Origin: Deltaproteobacteria bacterium
GTDB lineage: Bacteria; Desulfobacterota; Binatia; UBA12015
NCBI GenBank assembly: GCA_016874715.1
Contig: VGTK01000051.1
Location: forward strand, 1-32,752
DNA length: 32,752 nt
Direction: 5' to 3'
Below are positions 24,915-32,752 of this stretch, piece after piece. Below the pieces are notes generated by a model. It was not told where the DNA came from, ran no database searches, and worked only from the letters and a program-made list of their open reading frames with translations. The translations under genes and the position numbers were made by a program. Positions within the stretch are counted from its first letter, which is position 1; every line of letters begins with the position of its first letter.

Positions 24915-25286
24915 ATGCTCTCCCGTGTGCTCCGCCGGATCGCGGCCCCCGCCGTGGTCGTCGGCTTGCTCGTGGTGGCGCTGCCGCTCGGCGGGCCGGT
25001 GGCCTGCGACGGATGCAGCACCTCGATCTCGACCAGCGAGCTGCCCGACGGCATCGTCGGGCAGGAGTACTTCGTGCAGCTCGATTCCGACTGCGGCGGC
25101 GACCAGTGGTTCCTCGACTCGGGCACCCTGCCGCCGGGCATCGCGCTGTCGAACGGCGGCAAGCTCACCGGAGCGCCGCTGCTGGCTGGCCTCTACACCT
25201 TCACCATCGGCGTCGTCGACTACGACGACGGCGACTACGCCTTCCGCGGCTTCGCGCTGACCGTCCTGCCGGCCGATGCGGGTTGA
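24915..25286 (+). CDS. Small secreted protein with putative Ig-like domain
   Basis: A 123-residue protein with an N-terminal signal sequence (RRIAAPAVVVGLLVVALPLG) ending near VACDGC. The mature part resembles one Ig-like (He_PIG) fold: ELPDGIVGQEYFVQL, SGTLPPGIALSNGGKLTGAP, GLYTFTIGVVDYDDGDYAF. Such domains are structural and often occur in multi-domain surface proteins; a lone domain is unusual. Four cysteines occur near residues 31-60. The end overlaps the copper-binding lipoprotein gene by 11 bases, so the two are co-translated. Confidence 0.75.
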   Translation: MLSRVLRRIAAPAVVVGLLVVALPLGGPVACDGCSTSISTSELPDGIVGQEYFVQLDSDCGGDQWFLDSGTLPPGIALSNGGKLTGAPLLAGLYTFTIGVVDYDDGDYAFRGFALTVLPADAG

Positions 25287-25626
25287 GCTGGCACGCACGA
25301 TCGCAGCGGTCGCGCTGGTGCTGGTCCTCGGCGGCGCGCCCGGCTGCTCGGGCGGCATGCCCGGCGGCAAGCTGTACCCGATCCGCGGCGAGGTGGTGTC
25401 GATCACGGCCGCGCGCAACGAGATCGTCATGCAGCACGAGCCCATCGCGGGCTTCATGCAGGGCATGACGATGCCGTTCCCGGTGGCCAAGCGCGACCTG
25501 CTCGAGGGCATCGAGCCGGGCGACCGCGTCGAGGGCGTGCTGCTGGTCGAGGGCGCGCGCTACGCGCTGGTCAGCCTCGCCGAGATCGCGAAGGGCACGC
25601 CGGTTGCCGCCGAATCCGATTCCTGA
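25276..25626 (+). CDS. CusF-like copper-binding lipoprotein
   Basis: A 116-residue protein with a lipoprotein signal (ALVLVLGGAPGC, Cys24). The mature domain has the CusF_Ec-type pattern YPIRGEVVSI, then HEPIAGFMQGMTMPFPV, with His54 and Met61, Met64, Met66 as the likely Cu(I) ligands, and a final small beta-barrel strand set (GDRVEGVLLVEG). Members shuttle or buffer copper in the periplasm, often beside CusCBA, CopA/B or nitrite/nitrous oxide reductase genes; none of those is here. It overlaps the Ig-like gene by 11 bases and sits downstream of tonB-exbB-exbD, which may indicate that the uptake island handles copper, or only that it shares a promoter. Confidence 0.85.
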   Translation: MRVELARTIAAVALVLVLGGAPGCSGGMPGGKLYPIRGEVVSITAARNEIVMQHEPIAGFMQGMTMPFPVAKRDLLEGIEPGDRVEGVLLVEGARYALVSLAEIAKGTPVAAESDS

Positions 25627-25727
25627 GCTCGCCGCCGTCGCCCGACCCGCGCACGATACGTCGCGAACGAAAAGAAACGGAGGCCGCTTCTCTGGCGACA
25701 GGGGAACCACTTCGACTAAGTAGGTCC

Positions 25728-27635
25728 ATGCCTGCGGAAACGTTCCCCATCGACCTCGCTGCGCTGAAGACGGTGAAGCTCGACCCGAAGGTCGACACGC
25801 TCACCGACGACCAGCGCGCAGACCTGCAGCACAACATCCGGCTCTGCCGCGACGCGATCGTGTTCTTCACGGCGCTCGCCGGCGCGAAGGGCCTGTCGGG
25901 ACACACCGGCGGCGCCTACGACACGGTGCCCGAGGTGACGATCGTCCGCGGCTTCATCGCGGGCGGCGCGCCGATCGTGCCGGTGTTCTTCGACGAGGCG
26001 GGACACCGCGTCGCGACGCAGTACCTGCTGAGCGTCCTCGAGGGCGCGATGCCGGCCGAGAAGCTGCTGCACTACCGCGAGTTCGACAGCGGGCTGCCGG
26101 GACACCCGGAGAAGCTGCTCACGCCCGGCGTCCACTTCAGCTCGGGACGCCTCGGCCACATGTGGGCCTTCGTCAACGGCGTCGCGATGGCGAACCCGGG
26201 GAAAGCCGTCGTGATGCTCGGCTCCGATGGCAGCCAGATGGAGGGCGACGACGCCGAGGCCGCGCGCCTCGCCGTCGCGCAGCAGCTCAACGTCAAGATC
26301 CTGGTCGACGACAACAACGTGACCATCGCCGGCCACCCGCAGGAGTACATGCCGGGCTACGACCTGACGCGCACGCTCACCGGACACGGGCTCAACCCCG
26401 AGACCGTCCTGGGCGAGGACATCGACGAGCTCTACGTCGTGCTGGCGCGCGCGTTCCGCGAGGCGAAGCCGCACGCGCTGATCATCAAGCGGCACATGGC
26501 GCCGGGCATCGAGGGCGCCGAGGGCAGCCCGCACGCGCACGAGGTCCTGAAGACCGAGGTCGCCGTCAACTACCTCGAGCAGCGCGGCCAGGCCGCAGCC
26601 GCCGGGATGCTGAAGTCGGCGAAGGGCGACAAGAGCCCGCTGACCTACGAGGGCAGCTCGGGCGTCGGCAAGAACCGCGACGACTTCGGCAAGATCGTGA
26701 ATGCCATCCTCGACGGCATGTCGCCCGCCGACCGCGTCGCCCGCGTGCGCGTGTTCGACAACGATCTCGAGGGCTCGTGCGGCCTGCACCACATCAGGAA
26801 ATCCCACCCCGAGGTCTTCGTGCGTGGCGGCATCATGGAGCGCGGCAACTTCTCCGCCGCCGCGGGCTTCGGCTCCGAGAAGGGCAAGCAGGGCATCTTC
26901 GCGACGTTCTCCGCGTTCCTCGAGATGTGCGTCAGCGAGATCACCATGGCGCGGCTCAACTTCTCGAACGTGCTCGCGCACTTCAGCCACAGCGGCGTCG
27001 ACGACATGGCGGACAACACCTGCCACTTCGGCGTGAACTCGATGTTCGCCGACGGCGGCTTGACGCCGGGCCACGGCGAGGACGAGACCCGGCTCTACTT
27101 CCCCGTCGACCAGCACCAGTTCGCGGCGTGCGTGAAGCGCGTGTTCGACGATCCGGGGCTGCGCTTCGTGTTCAGCACGCGCGCGCCCGTGCCCGACATC
27201 CTCGGCGAGGACGGCAAGCCCCTGTTCCAGGGCAAGGCGTTCACGCCCGGCAAGGACGACCTGATCCGCGACGCCCAGGGCGGCGGCTACGTGGTCGCCT
27301 TCGGCGAGACCGTCTACCGTGCGCTCGACGCGGTGATCCGCCTGCAGCGCGACGGCGTCAAGGTCGGTCTGGTCAACAAGTCGACGCTCAACGTCTGGGA
27401 CGAGGACACGATGAAGCGCCTGGCGGGCGCGCCGTTCGTTCTGGTCGCCGAGGCGTTCAACGTGAAGACCGGCCTCGGCAGCCGCTTCGGCAGCGCGCTG
27501 CTCGAGCGCGGCTTCAAGGGCCGCTTCCGCCACATCGGCACGCACCGCGAGGGCGTCGGCGGCCTGTGGCAGCAGATGGGGTATCAGGGCCTCGATCCGG
27601 AGGGCATCGCCAAGGCGATCCGCGCGCTGGCCTGA
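25728..27635 (+). CDS. Transketolase-like thiamine diphosphate enzyme
   Basis: A 635-residue ThDP enzyme. The N-terminal pyrophosphate domain has GLSGHTGGAYD and the thiamine/Mg motif GSDGS at 165-169 ending at Asn196-197 (ILVDDNN). The middle PYR domain carries a Glu in GGIMERGNFSAAAGFG, which takes the place of the catalytic Glu that activates thiamine. Sequence such as NFSNVLAHFSHSGVDDMADN is unlike canonical TktA. It is somewhat shorter than the usual ~660 residues, so it may be a transketolase-like enzyme with a different donor or acceptor. No other pentose-phosphate gene is adjacent. It is preceded by 101 bases and followed by a hairpin, so it is a single-gene unit. Confidence 0.88.
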   Translation: MPAETFPIDLAALKTVKLDPKVDTLTDDQRADLQHNIRLCRDAIVFFTALAGAKGLSGHTGGAYDTVPEVTIVRGFIAGGAPIVPVFFDEAGHRVATQYLLSVLEGAMPAEKLLHYREFDSGLPGHPEKLLTPGVHFSSGRLGHMWAFVNGVAMANPGKAVVMLGSDGSQMEGDDAEAARLAVAQQLNVKILVDDNNVTIAGHPQEYMPGYDLTRTLTGHGLNPETVLGEDIDELYVVLARAFREAKPHALIIKRHMAPGIEGAEGSPHAHEVLKTEVAVNYLEQRGQAAAAGMLKSAKGDKSPLTYEGSSGVGKNRDDFGKIVNAILDGMSPADRVARVRVFDNDLEGSCGLHHIRKSHPEVFVRGGIMERGNFSAAAGFGSEKGKQGIFATFSAFLEMCVSEITMARLNFSNVLAHFSHSGVDDMADNTCHFGVNSMFADGGLTPGHGEDETRLYFPVDQHQFAACVKRVFDDPGLRFVFSTRAPVPDILGEDGKPLFQGKAFTPGKDDLIRDAQGGGYVVAFGETVYRALDAVIRLQRDGVKVGLVNKSTLNVWDEDTMKRLAGAPFVLVAEAFNVKTGLGSRFGSALLERGFKGRFRHIGTHREGVGGLWQQMGYQGLDPEGIAKAIRALA

Positions 27636-27642
27636 GGCCTCC

Positions 27643-27670
27643 GTCGCGACGCGCCGCGGCCGCGTGCGAC
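27643..27670 (+). terminator. GC-rich bulged hairpin after the transketolase gene
   Basis: A 10-bp stem (GTCGC-ACGCG against CGCGT-GCGAC) has a single unpaired G and a 7-base loop, beginning 7 bases after the stop. No T-run follows, so it is a possible terminator only. Confidence 0.45.
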
Positions 27671-27725
27671 AATTCGTCGCGTTGCAACCCGGGCGGGCGC
27701 ACACGACTTCTGGAGCATCGTGGCG

Positions 27726-30470
27726 ATGCGTGCGCGAGGCTCTTCGTGCGCCGGCCCCCTGCGGGCGGCGCTGTGCGCTCTGGCGGTCCTTCTGGTCGCG
27801 GCTCTGCCGTCGCGGGCGCGGGCGCACGGGGAAGACGTCATCGAGATCGCGTCGGCCGCGAACGGCGGTGGCAGCCTGGTGGCGCTGTACGACTTCGGAA
27901 CTCCTCTGTCGCCGACGCTGAGCCTGAGCGCGGGCGGGACGTCGGTCTACACCACGATCTACCCGAGCTTCAGCCTGCTCGGAGCGGACGGAGGTGGATC
28001 CTACAAGCTCGCCAACGGTATCGACCTCCAGCTCGAGGTAGTGTCGATCAGCGGCTGCCCGGGGGCGAGCAGCTGCATCTCGGTGAAGATCGCCGGAAGC
28101 GGCACCGTGAATGCTGCGGGGCAGAGTCTGCCGCTGGGCAAGACGCCCACCGTGACGGACGTGCACCCGGAGTGGAGTCTGATCCTCCCCGACGGCGTCA
28201 CCGGCACCTACTCGATCACCTTCCGCCTCACCACGCCCAACGGCAACAAGTACGCGGATTCCGCCGCCTTCACCGTCATGTTGAGCAACGGCCCCGCGCC
28301 GACGCCGAGCCCGACGCCGAAGCCCGCGACTGCGACTCCGGCTCCGACCAGTACGCCGAAGCCCGCGACCGCGACTCCGGCTCCGACCAGTACGCCGAAG
28401 CCCGCGACCGCGACTCCGGCTCCGACCAGTACGCCGAAGCCCGCGACCGCGACTCCGGCTCCGACCAGTACACCGAAGCCGACGAACACGCCCAGGCTCA
28501 CCATCACCCCGAAGCCCACGGCCACCTTCGCGCCGACACCGAAGCCGACTGCGACGCCCAACGACACGCCGGTGCCGACCGCCGCGACCCCGCGCCCGAG
28601 CGGCACGCCCGGGGCGACGCCGAATCCGACCACGACGCCGAAGCCAACCCTGACCGCGAGCCCGACCGCGACGCCGAAGCCGACTGCCGGACCAACCGCC
28701 ACGCCGCGGCCGACGGCAACGCCGGCGCGCACCGCGACACCCACACCGACCGCCGCCATCGCGGTCGGCACCGCGGCCGAGCTCGCGGTGCCGCATGCGG
28801 GCGGCGCGGGCGACCAGCTACTCTTCTACTACGACGCGCGCCCGGGCTTCACGACGTTCGTCAACCTCGCGAACCTGGGCGCGTCGCAGCTCGTGGTACG
28901 GCTGCGCTTCTACGGGGTCGACCTGCGTAGCGCGCTCGACCGCGACGAGGTCCTGCCCGCGGGTGGCACGCGCACGATCAGCGTCGACGCGATCGTCGCG
29001 GCGGGTCTGCCGCGCCAGGCGGGGCTCGTCGTCGCCGCCGCGATCGACGCCGCCGGCGAGCCGGTCGTCACGCGCGCGCTCGCCGGCAACTTCACCATCG
29101 CGAACCTGCAGACCAGCTCCGCGTGGGGTGCGGCGGCGATCGCGCGCTCCGGCATGGTCCGGCAGGGTGGCGCGATGGTGCGCGCCGCGGTCGGCACGCC
29201 GCTCGACGGCGCGAGCGCACGCCTGCAGCAGGTCCGCCCCGGCGCGGTCGATCTCGCGGTCTACTACGACCCGCTGGACCTCGAACCGGTCGAGCGCGGC
29301 GGCAATCAGGTGGTACTCGCGTCGTTCGCCGACGCGGTCGGCGACGGGCTGGCCCTCCTGCCCGCGACGCAGGGCTGGCGCGTCACCGCGACGCGCAGCA
29401 GTGGCGAGGCCGTGGCCGACGTTGCGCACGTGACGAGCGCGGTCGAGGTCACCGACCTCGCGTCGCTCGCCGGCGACGCGGTCGAGGGCTCGTCGGGACG
29501 CCTGTCGCTGGTCGCGCAGGGCGAGACCGCGGCGAACCGGCTTGCGTTCTTCGTCGAGTCGCTCGGCACGTTCGCGACCGGCTACCTGCTGCCGCCGGTC
29601 GGCACCTCGGCCGCCGACGGCGACCCGGCGAGCGCCGCGCTCGACGCGCCCGCCGGATGCGGCGACCAGGCAATCTTCTACTACGACACGCGCGACGGCT
29701 ACACGACGTTCCTGAACCTCGCGAACCAGGGCGACGACGACCTCGAGGTCGAGCTCGTGCTCTACGGCGCGGCGCTCGACGCGCCGTTCCGCACCACGCT
29801 CGCACTCGGCGCGCGGCGCAGCCGCACGCTCGACGCGAGCGCGATGCGCGCCGACGGCCTGCCGGCGCGCGCCGGCCTCGCCTTCGCGACGGCGATCGGC
29901 GGCGACGGACGTCCGGTCGCGTCGCACGCGCTCGCCGGGCTGTTCACGGTGGCGAACCTCGCCACGCAGTCGGCCTGGGGCGGACCCGCGCTCGCGCGCG
30001 GCGCGATCCGCTCGTCCGGCGGCTCGGTGGTCCACGCCGACGTCGGCGATCCGATCGACGGTACGACGGTCCGCCTGCAGCGCATCGCGGCGACCCGCCA
30101 CGACGTTGCGGTGTACTACGACCCTTCCACCCTCGAGCCCGCGAGTCTCGGCGGCAACCAGGTGCTGCTGGCGTCCTTCGCCGACGGCTACGACGGCGGC
30201 TTCACGGCCGTGCCCGTCACGACCTCGTGGAGCTTTGCTGCCACGCGCAGCAACGGTAGCGCGATCGCGAGCGGCGCGCGCGACGTCTCGGGCGTCACGC
30301 TGTCGCATCTCGAGGAGCTCGCGGGGGCGGGTGTCTCCGGCGCTGCGGGACGCCTGCGTCTCGAGGCGGCGGAGGTCACCGGCGCGAGCGGCTTCGCGCT
30401 CTTCACCGAGTCGCTCGGCACCTTCGCGACCGGCTACCGGCTGCCGGCGCTGCCGGCGCTGCCGCGCTGA
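27726..30470 (+). CDS. Exported multi-domain protein with Thr/Pro linker and duplicated domain
   Basis: A 914-residue protein with a signal peptide whose likely cleavage (PSRARA/HGEDVIEI) leaves a His-Gly N-terminus. Residues 34-185 form an unknown beta-rich domain (FGTPLSPTLSLSAGG, DVHPEWSLILPDG, YSITFRLTTPNG). Residues about 190-345 are a Thr/Pro-rich linker that includes four tandem TPKPATATPAPTS units. Residues 350-914 hold two copies of a module of about 265 residues: each has FYYD.R.G[FY]TTF.NLAN, a RLQ..AVYYDP...GGNQV.LASFAD segment and a final SLGTFATGY.LP. The duplicated module is unrecognised; I infer a surface-exposed, modular, possibly adhesive or metal-binding protein. The ATG at 27726 has GGAG about 10 bases upstream; GTG 27720 is the alternative start. 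Confidence 0.82.
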   Translation: MRARGSSCAGPLRAALCALAVLLVAALPSRARAHGEDVIEIASAANGGGSLVALYDFGTPLSPTLSLSAGGTSVYTTIYPSFSLLGADGGGSYKLANGIDLQLEVVSISGCPGASSCISVKIAGSGTVNAAGQSLPLGKTPTVTDVHPEWSLILPDGVTGTYSITFRLTTPNGNKYADSAAFTVMLSNGPAPTPSPTPKPATATPAPTSTPKPATATPAPTSTPKPATATPAPTSTPKPATATPAPTSTPKPTNTPRLTITPKPTATFAPTPKPTATPNDTPVPTAATPRPSGTPGATPNPTTTPKPTLTASPTATPKPTAGPTATPRPTATPARTATPTPTAAIAVGTAAELAVPHAGGAGDQLLFYYDARPGFTTFVNLANLGASQLVVRLRFYGVDLRSALDRDEVLPAGGTRTISVDAIVAAGLPRQAGLVVAAAIDAAGEPVVTRALAGNFTIANLQTSSAWGAAAIARSGMVRQGGAMVRAAVGTPLDGASARLQQVRPGAVDLAVYYDPLDLEPVERGGNQVVLASFADAVGDGLALLPATQGWRVTATRSSGEAVADVAHVTSAVEVTDLASLAGDAVEGSSGRLSLVAQGETAANRLAFFVESLGTFATGYLLPPVGTSAADGDPASAALDAPAGCGDQAIFYYDTRDGYTTFLNLANQGDDDLEVELVLYGAALDAPFRTTLALGARRSRTLDASAMRADGLPARAGLAFATAIGGDGRPVASHALAGLFTVANLATQSAWGGPALARGAIRSSGGSVVHADVGDPIDGTTVRLQRIAATRHDVAVYYDPSTLEPASLGGNQVLLASFADGYDGGFTAVPVTTSWSFAATRSNGSAIASGARDVSGVTLSHLEELAGAGVSGAAGRLRLEAAEVTGASGFALFTESLGTFATGYRLPALPALPR
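28314..28469 (+). repeat. Four 39-bp in-frame repeats (TPKPATATPAPTS)
   Basis: Four nearly identical 39-base units in direct tandem encode part of the Thr/Pro linker. Near identity at synonymous sites indicates recent slippage or unequal recombination, so copy number is expected to vary between strains. Confidence 0.92.
28809..30450 (+). repeat. Two tandem copies of a ~790-bp coding module
   Basis: Copy A is 28809-29598 and copy B 29661-30450, offset by 852 bases. Both begin with GGCGACCAG and end with TTCGCGACCGGCTACC. The protein copies are clearly homologous but diverged, which suggests an old internal duplication. Confidence 0.85.
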
Positions 30471-30499
30471 CGCGACGCGCCGCAAGCACAAGATCGAAT

Positions 30500-30526
30500 G
30501 GGGATGCGACTCCATGTCGCATCCCC
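30500..30526 (+). terminator. Perfect 11-bp hairpin after the duplicated-module gene
   Basis: Arms GGGGATGCGAC and GTCGCATCCCC are separated by a 5-base loop, 30 bases after the stop. No T-run follows. Stem length and placement suit a terminator. Confidence 0.6.
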
Positions 30527-30610
30527 GTCCGCGGCGGGATCGGCTAGCAGACTCGGCGGACGTTCCCGCGGGTCGAGTACCGCGACCCCGATTTCAACCC
30601 GAGGAGACCG

Positions 30611-31786
30611 ATGAACAACAGCCGAACCTCTTTGGCCGCGCTCGCCATCGCGTGCGTGCTGGCCGCCGCGGGCGCTGCCCACGGACACGCCACCTACAAC
30701 CTCTCGGGCTACGGCCCGGGCCTCGCCGGCAGCCTCAACGGCGCCGACGGCCTGCCGACGGCCGTCCCTCCGGCCACCTGGACCAACGGCGACACCAATG
30801 CCTACACGGGTGGTCTGCCGGTCATGTGGTACGCGGGGATGCACAGCAACACCCAGACGCGCATCATCCAGACCGGTCTCGCACCGACGCCGCCGTCGGG
30901 CAGCCTGCTACAGCAGACCAACTCGTACAACGCGGCGAACGATCCCGACCTGCCGACCGACCGGGTGCTCGCGGTCGGCGGCAAGTCGTGGTCCGATCCT
31001 CTGAACGGCGACCAGGGCTGGGGGCACGGTCTCGATTTCGGACTCATTCACTACGAGCCCATCGCGCCGATCCTCTCGTCGGGTCCCGTCAAGTTCACAG
31101 TCACGGTGACCGACGATCCGTCCGACGCCGTCAGCCCGCGGCTCGCCTTCGCGCTCTACAAGGGCTGGGACAGCAACGCCGGCTCGCTGCGCCACCAGAC
31201 GTTCACCTCCACGCCCGCCCCGGTCGACAATCCGCTCGGCTCGACCGGCCTCACGCTGATCGGCTACGCGGTCGCGTCCGCCGCCGGCGGCACCGTGAGC
31301 AAGAGCTTCGAGCTCGACGACGACACCGCGGGCGAGTACACGCTCATCGTCGGTGCGCTCGGTGGCGTGGCAGGGCAGTACGAGGTCGTTCTCACGACGA
31401 CGCCGTACACGGGCCCCGAGCAGTGCCTGGCGGACCTCGCCGCCTGCGAGGCGGATCTCTCGACGGCCGAGGGCGATCTCGTGCAGTGCCAGGCGGACCT
31501 TGCGACCGCGACGCAGGACGCGGACGGTGACGGTGTCGTCGACGGCAGCGACACCTGCGCGGCCACGCCGGCGACCACGCCGGTCGACCAGGAAGGCTGC
31601 TCGCGCGCCCAGTTCTGCGCGCAGGCGGACGCCAGCACACCGGCCGGCAAGAAGCTCTGCAAGAAGCTTGACTGGGGCAACGATGAGCCGCTCATGAAGC
31701 CCGGGCCGAAGGCGGGCGAGATCGACTGCGTCGTCGCCACGAACGGCAAGGGCACCGCCGACGATACCTGCGTCCCGGCGCCCTGA
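30611..31786 (+). CDS. Exported protein with His-Gly mature start, Cys-rich coiled coil and TSP3 repeat
   Basis: A 391-residue protein preceded by a GAGGAG Shine-Dalgarno sequence. The signal peptide probably ends at LAAAGAA/HGHATYNL, giving a mature His-Gly-His start. The main domain (residues about 27-265) is unrecognised; marked segments are GGLPVMWYAGMHSNTQTRI, DQGWGHGLDFGLIHYEP and FALYKGWDSN. From about 272 a short coiled coil of four 7-residue units with a C/A-x-x-D-L pattern (CLADLAA, CEADLST, AEGDLVQ, CQADLAT) leads into a thrombospondin type 3-like calcium motif DADGDGVVDGSDTC. A Cys-rich C-terminus follows (FCAQADAS, KLCKKLDWGND). The layout suits a surface or periplasmic binding protein; no function can be assigned. 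Confidence 0.8.
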   Translation: MNNSRTSLAALAIACVLAAAGAAHGHATYNLSGYGPGLAGSLNGADGLPTAVPPATWTNGDTNAYTGGLPVMWYAGMHSNTQTRIIQTGLAPTPPSGSLLQQTNSYNAANDPDLPTDRVLAVGGKSWSDPLNGDQGWGHGLDFGLIHYEPIAPILSSGPVKFTVTVTDDPSDAVSPRLAFALYKGWDSNAGSLRHQTFTSTPAPVDNPLGSTGLTLIGYAVASAAGGTVSKSFELDDDTAGEYTLIVGALGGVAGQYEVVLTTTPYTGPEQCLADLAACEADLSTAEGDLVQCQADLATATQDADGDGVVDGSDTCAATPATTPVDQEGCSRAQFCAQADASTPAGKKLCKKLDWGNDEPLMKPGPKAGEIDCVVATNGKGTADDTCVPAP

Positions 31787-31798
31787 GTCGCGGGAGCG

Positions 31799-31831
31799 CC
31801 GCGCGCCGGGGACGGTCCCCCCGGCGCGCGG
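31799..31831 (+). terminator. Strong GC hairpin after the TSP3 protein gene
   Basis: Perfect 13-bp arms (CCGCGCGCCGGGG and its inverse complement) have a 7-base loop, 13 bases after the stop. There is no T-run, but the stem is very stable; a terminator is likely. Confidence 0.65.
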
Positions 31832-32008
31832 TGCGAGCTCCGCTCGCCGTCACGCTCGCTCCGCGGCGGCGGGCGTCTCGTCTCTCCCGGAAGCGGCGGT
31901 GCCGTCGCGTCCCGTGACGCACGGCACCGGCCGCTGCCGACCGCCGGCGCGTTCAGCTCCGGCCGTGCCCGCTTCCGCCCCGGACCGAATCTGCTCGTGA
32001 GGCACCGC

Positions 32009-32752
32009 ATGACGCGCTTTCTCTGCCGCATTCCGTCGCTCCTGCTGGCGCTGCTGGCGCTCGCATCGTCGCCCGCGTCGGCCCGTGCGGGCTTCGTCGC
32101 GTTCGAGAGCGGGCAGGTGAGCCCGCTCGCGCTGTCGCCCGACGGCAGCCGGCTGTTCGCCGTGAACACGCCGGACAACCGCCTCGAGGTGTTCGACGTC
32201 GGCGCGGCGGGGCTCGCGCACGTGGCGTCGGTCCCGGTCGGCCTCGAGCCGGTCGCGGTCGCGGCGCGCACCGACGCCGAGGTGTGGGTCGTCAATCACC
32301 TGTCGGACAGCGTGAGCGTCGTCGACGTGAGCGGTACCGTACCGCGCGTCACCGCGACGCTGCTGGTCGGCGACGAGCCGCGCGACGTCGTGTTCGCCGG
32401 ACCAGGCCGCAGCCGGGCCTTCGTGACTGCGGCGCACCGCGGCCAGCATCGCCCGGGCGACCCGCAGCTGACGACGCCCGGGATCGGCCGCGCGGATGTC
32501 TGGGTGTTCGACGCGCTCGCGTCCGGCACGGGTGGCGGCGCGCCGCTCGACGTCGTCACGCTGTTCGGCGACACGCCCCGTGCGCTCGCGGTGTCGCCCG
32601 ACGGCGCCGTGGTCTACGCCGCCGTGTTCCACTCGGGCAACGCAACCACCGTGGTCGGCGACGACGTGGTGTGCGACGGCGGCGCCGCCGCACCGCCGTG
32701 CCTCGTCGACGGCGGCAGCATGCCCGGCGGGCTGCCCGCACCGAACGACGAC
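32009..32752 (+). CDS. YVTN-type beta-propeller protein, 3' end outside window
   Basis: Open from ATG 32009 to the window end, 248 codons so far. A signal peptide ([18 protein letters not shown]) is followed by repeated propeller blades: [60 protein letters not shown] and [18 protein letters not shown]. This is the YVTN/40-residue blade pattern found in surface-layer and quinohemoprotein-like sensors. The role is unknown without the rest of the gene, which may be much longer and carry a catalytic or cytochrome domain. Confidence 0.82.
   Translation, partial: MTRFLCRIPSLLLALLALASSPASARAGFVAFESGQVSPLALSPDGSRLFAVNTPDNRLEVFDVGAAGLAHVASVPVGLEPVAVAARTDAEVWVVNHLSDSVSVVDVSGTVPRVTATLLVGDEPRDVVFAGPGRSRAFVTAAHRGQHRPGDPQLTTPGIGRADVWVFDALASGTGGGAPLDVVTLFGDTPRALAVSPDGAVVYAAVFHSGNATTVVGDDVVCDGGAAAPPCLVDGGSMPGGLPAPNDD

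Noticed and set aside
28314..28469. Tandem repeats as a possible CRISPR array
   Set aside because: Units are in direct contact with no spacers and encode a regular Thr/Pro linker in frame.
25716..28796. A 1026-codon open frame on the minus strand
   Set aside because: Antisense to the transketolase and the stalk gene, with an Arg-rich composition and no domain; an artefact of GC-rich codons.
27726..30470. The HGED mature start as evidence of PmoB/methane monooxygenase
   Set aside because: Only the first residues resemble PmoB; the rest has no PmoB cupredoxin or membrane pattern and no pmoA/pmoC gene is near.

Overview
This is a very GC-rich, densely coding bacterial window with no rRNA, tRNA, CRISPR array or complete insertion sequence that I can see. 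An outer membrane is implied by a TonB-dependent receptor with TonB, ExbB and ExbD, plus several lipoproteins and a Tat signal. Thr/Pro-rich 'TPTP' linkers, ASPIC/UnbV and FG-GAP proteins, thrombospondin type 3 repeats, YVTN propellers and scattered crotonases fit lineages such as Binatota/Desulfobacterota-like or Myxococcota bacteria. The taxonomic guess is an inference of low confidence. No gene-free stretch exceeds about 300 bases; the longest gaps (14467-14688 and 31787-32008) are about 220 bases each.

Region 1 (1-8747) is about surface glycans and sulfatase-like enzymes. It holds the end of a GT2 glycosyltransferase (cut by the window edge), a SAM methyltransferase and a GtrII-like membrane protein with visibly lower GC. 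An FG-GAP/ASPIC lipoprotein and a sulfatase-fold hydrolase with Thr at the nucleophile position follow, then a convergent, exported sialate O-acetylesterase-type esterase. Region 2 (8791-13706) holds a VapBC toxin-antitoxin pair with a perfect palindrome on the vapB start, and a two-gene GMC oxidoreductase / gluconate dehydrogenase subunit 3 operon. It ends with a broken PIN-toxin remnant and a divergent AAA_14/DUF4143 ATPase preceded by a large imperfect inverted repeat.

Region 3 (13753-20259) holds a methyltransferase, a BaiN/YhiN-type flavoprotein, two crotonase-fold genes and an NCS2-type permease. Between the two crotonases lies an in-frame chimera of a truncated YbaK deacylase and the end of a cell-surface beta-helix protein. 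The permease ends in a perfect 16-bp hairpin shared with the convergent receptor gene.

Region 4 (20278-25626) is a metal or siderophore uptake island. A FecA-like TonB-dependent receptor is divergent from tonB-exbB-exbD, and near-identical 12-mers in inverted orientation lie at the two promoter sides. A small Ig-like secreted protein and a CusF-like copper-binding lipoprotein follow. Region 5 (25728-32752) holds a transketolase-like enzyme and three exported proteins. Two of these are predicted to start with His-Gly after signal-peptide cleavage. The last is a YVTN-type propeller protein cut off by the window end.

The points most worth following up are the YbaK/beta-helix chimera, the pair of His-Gly mature N-termini next to a copper-binding lipoprotein, the paired inverted motif of the uptake island, and the inverted repeats next to the toxin-antitoxin and ATPase genes.
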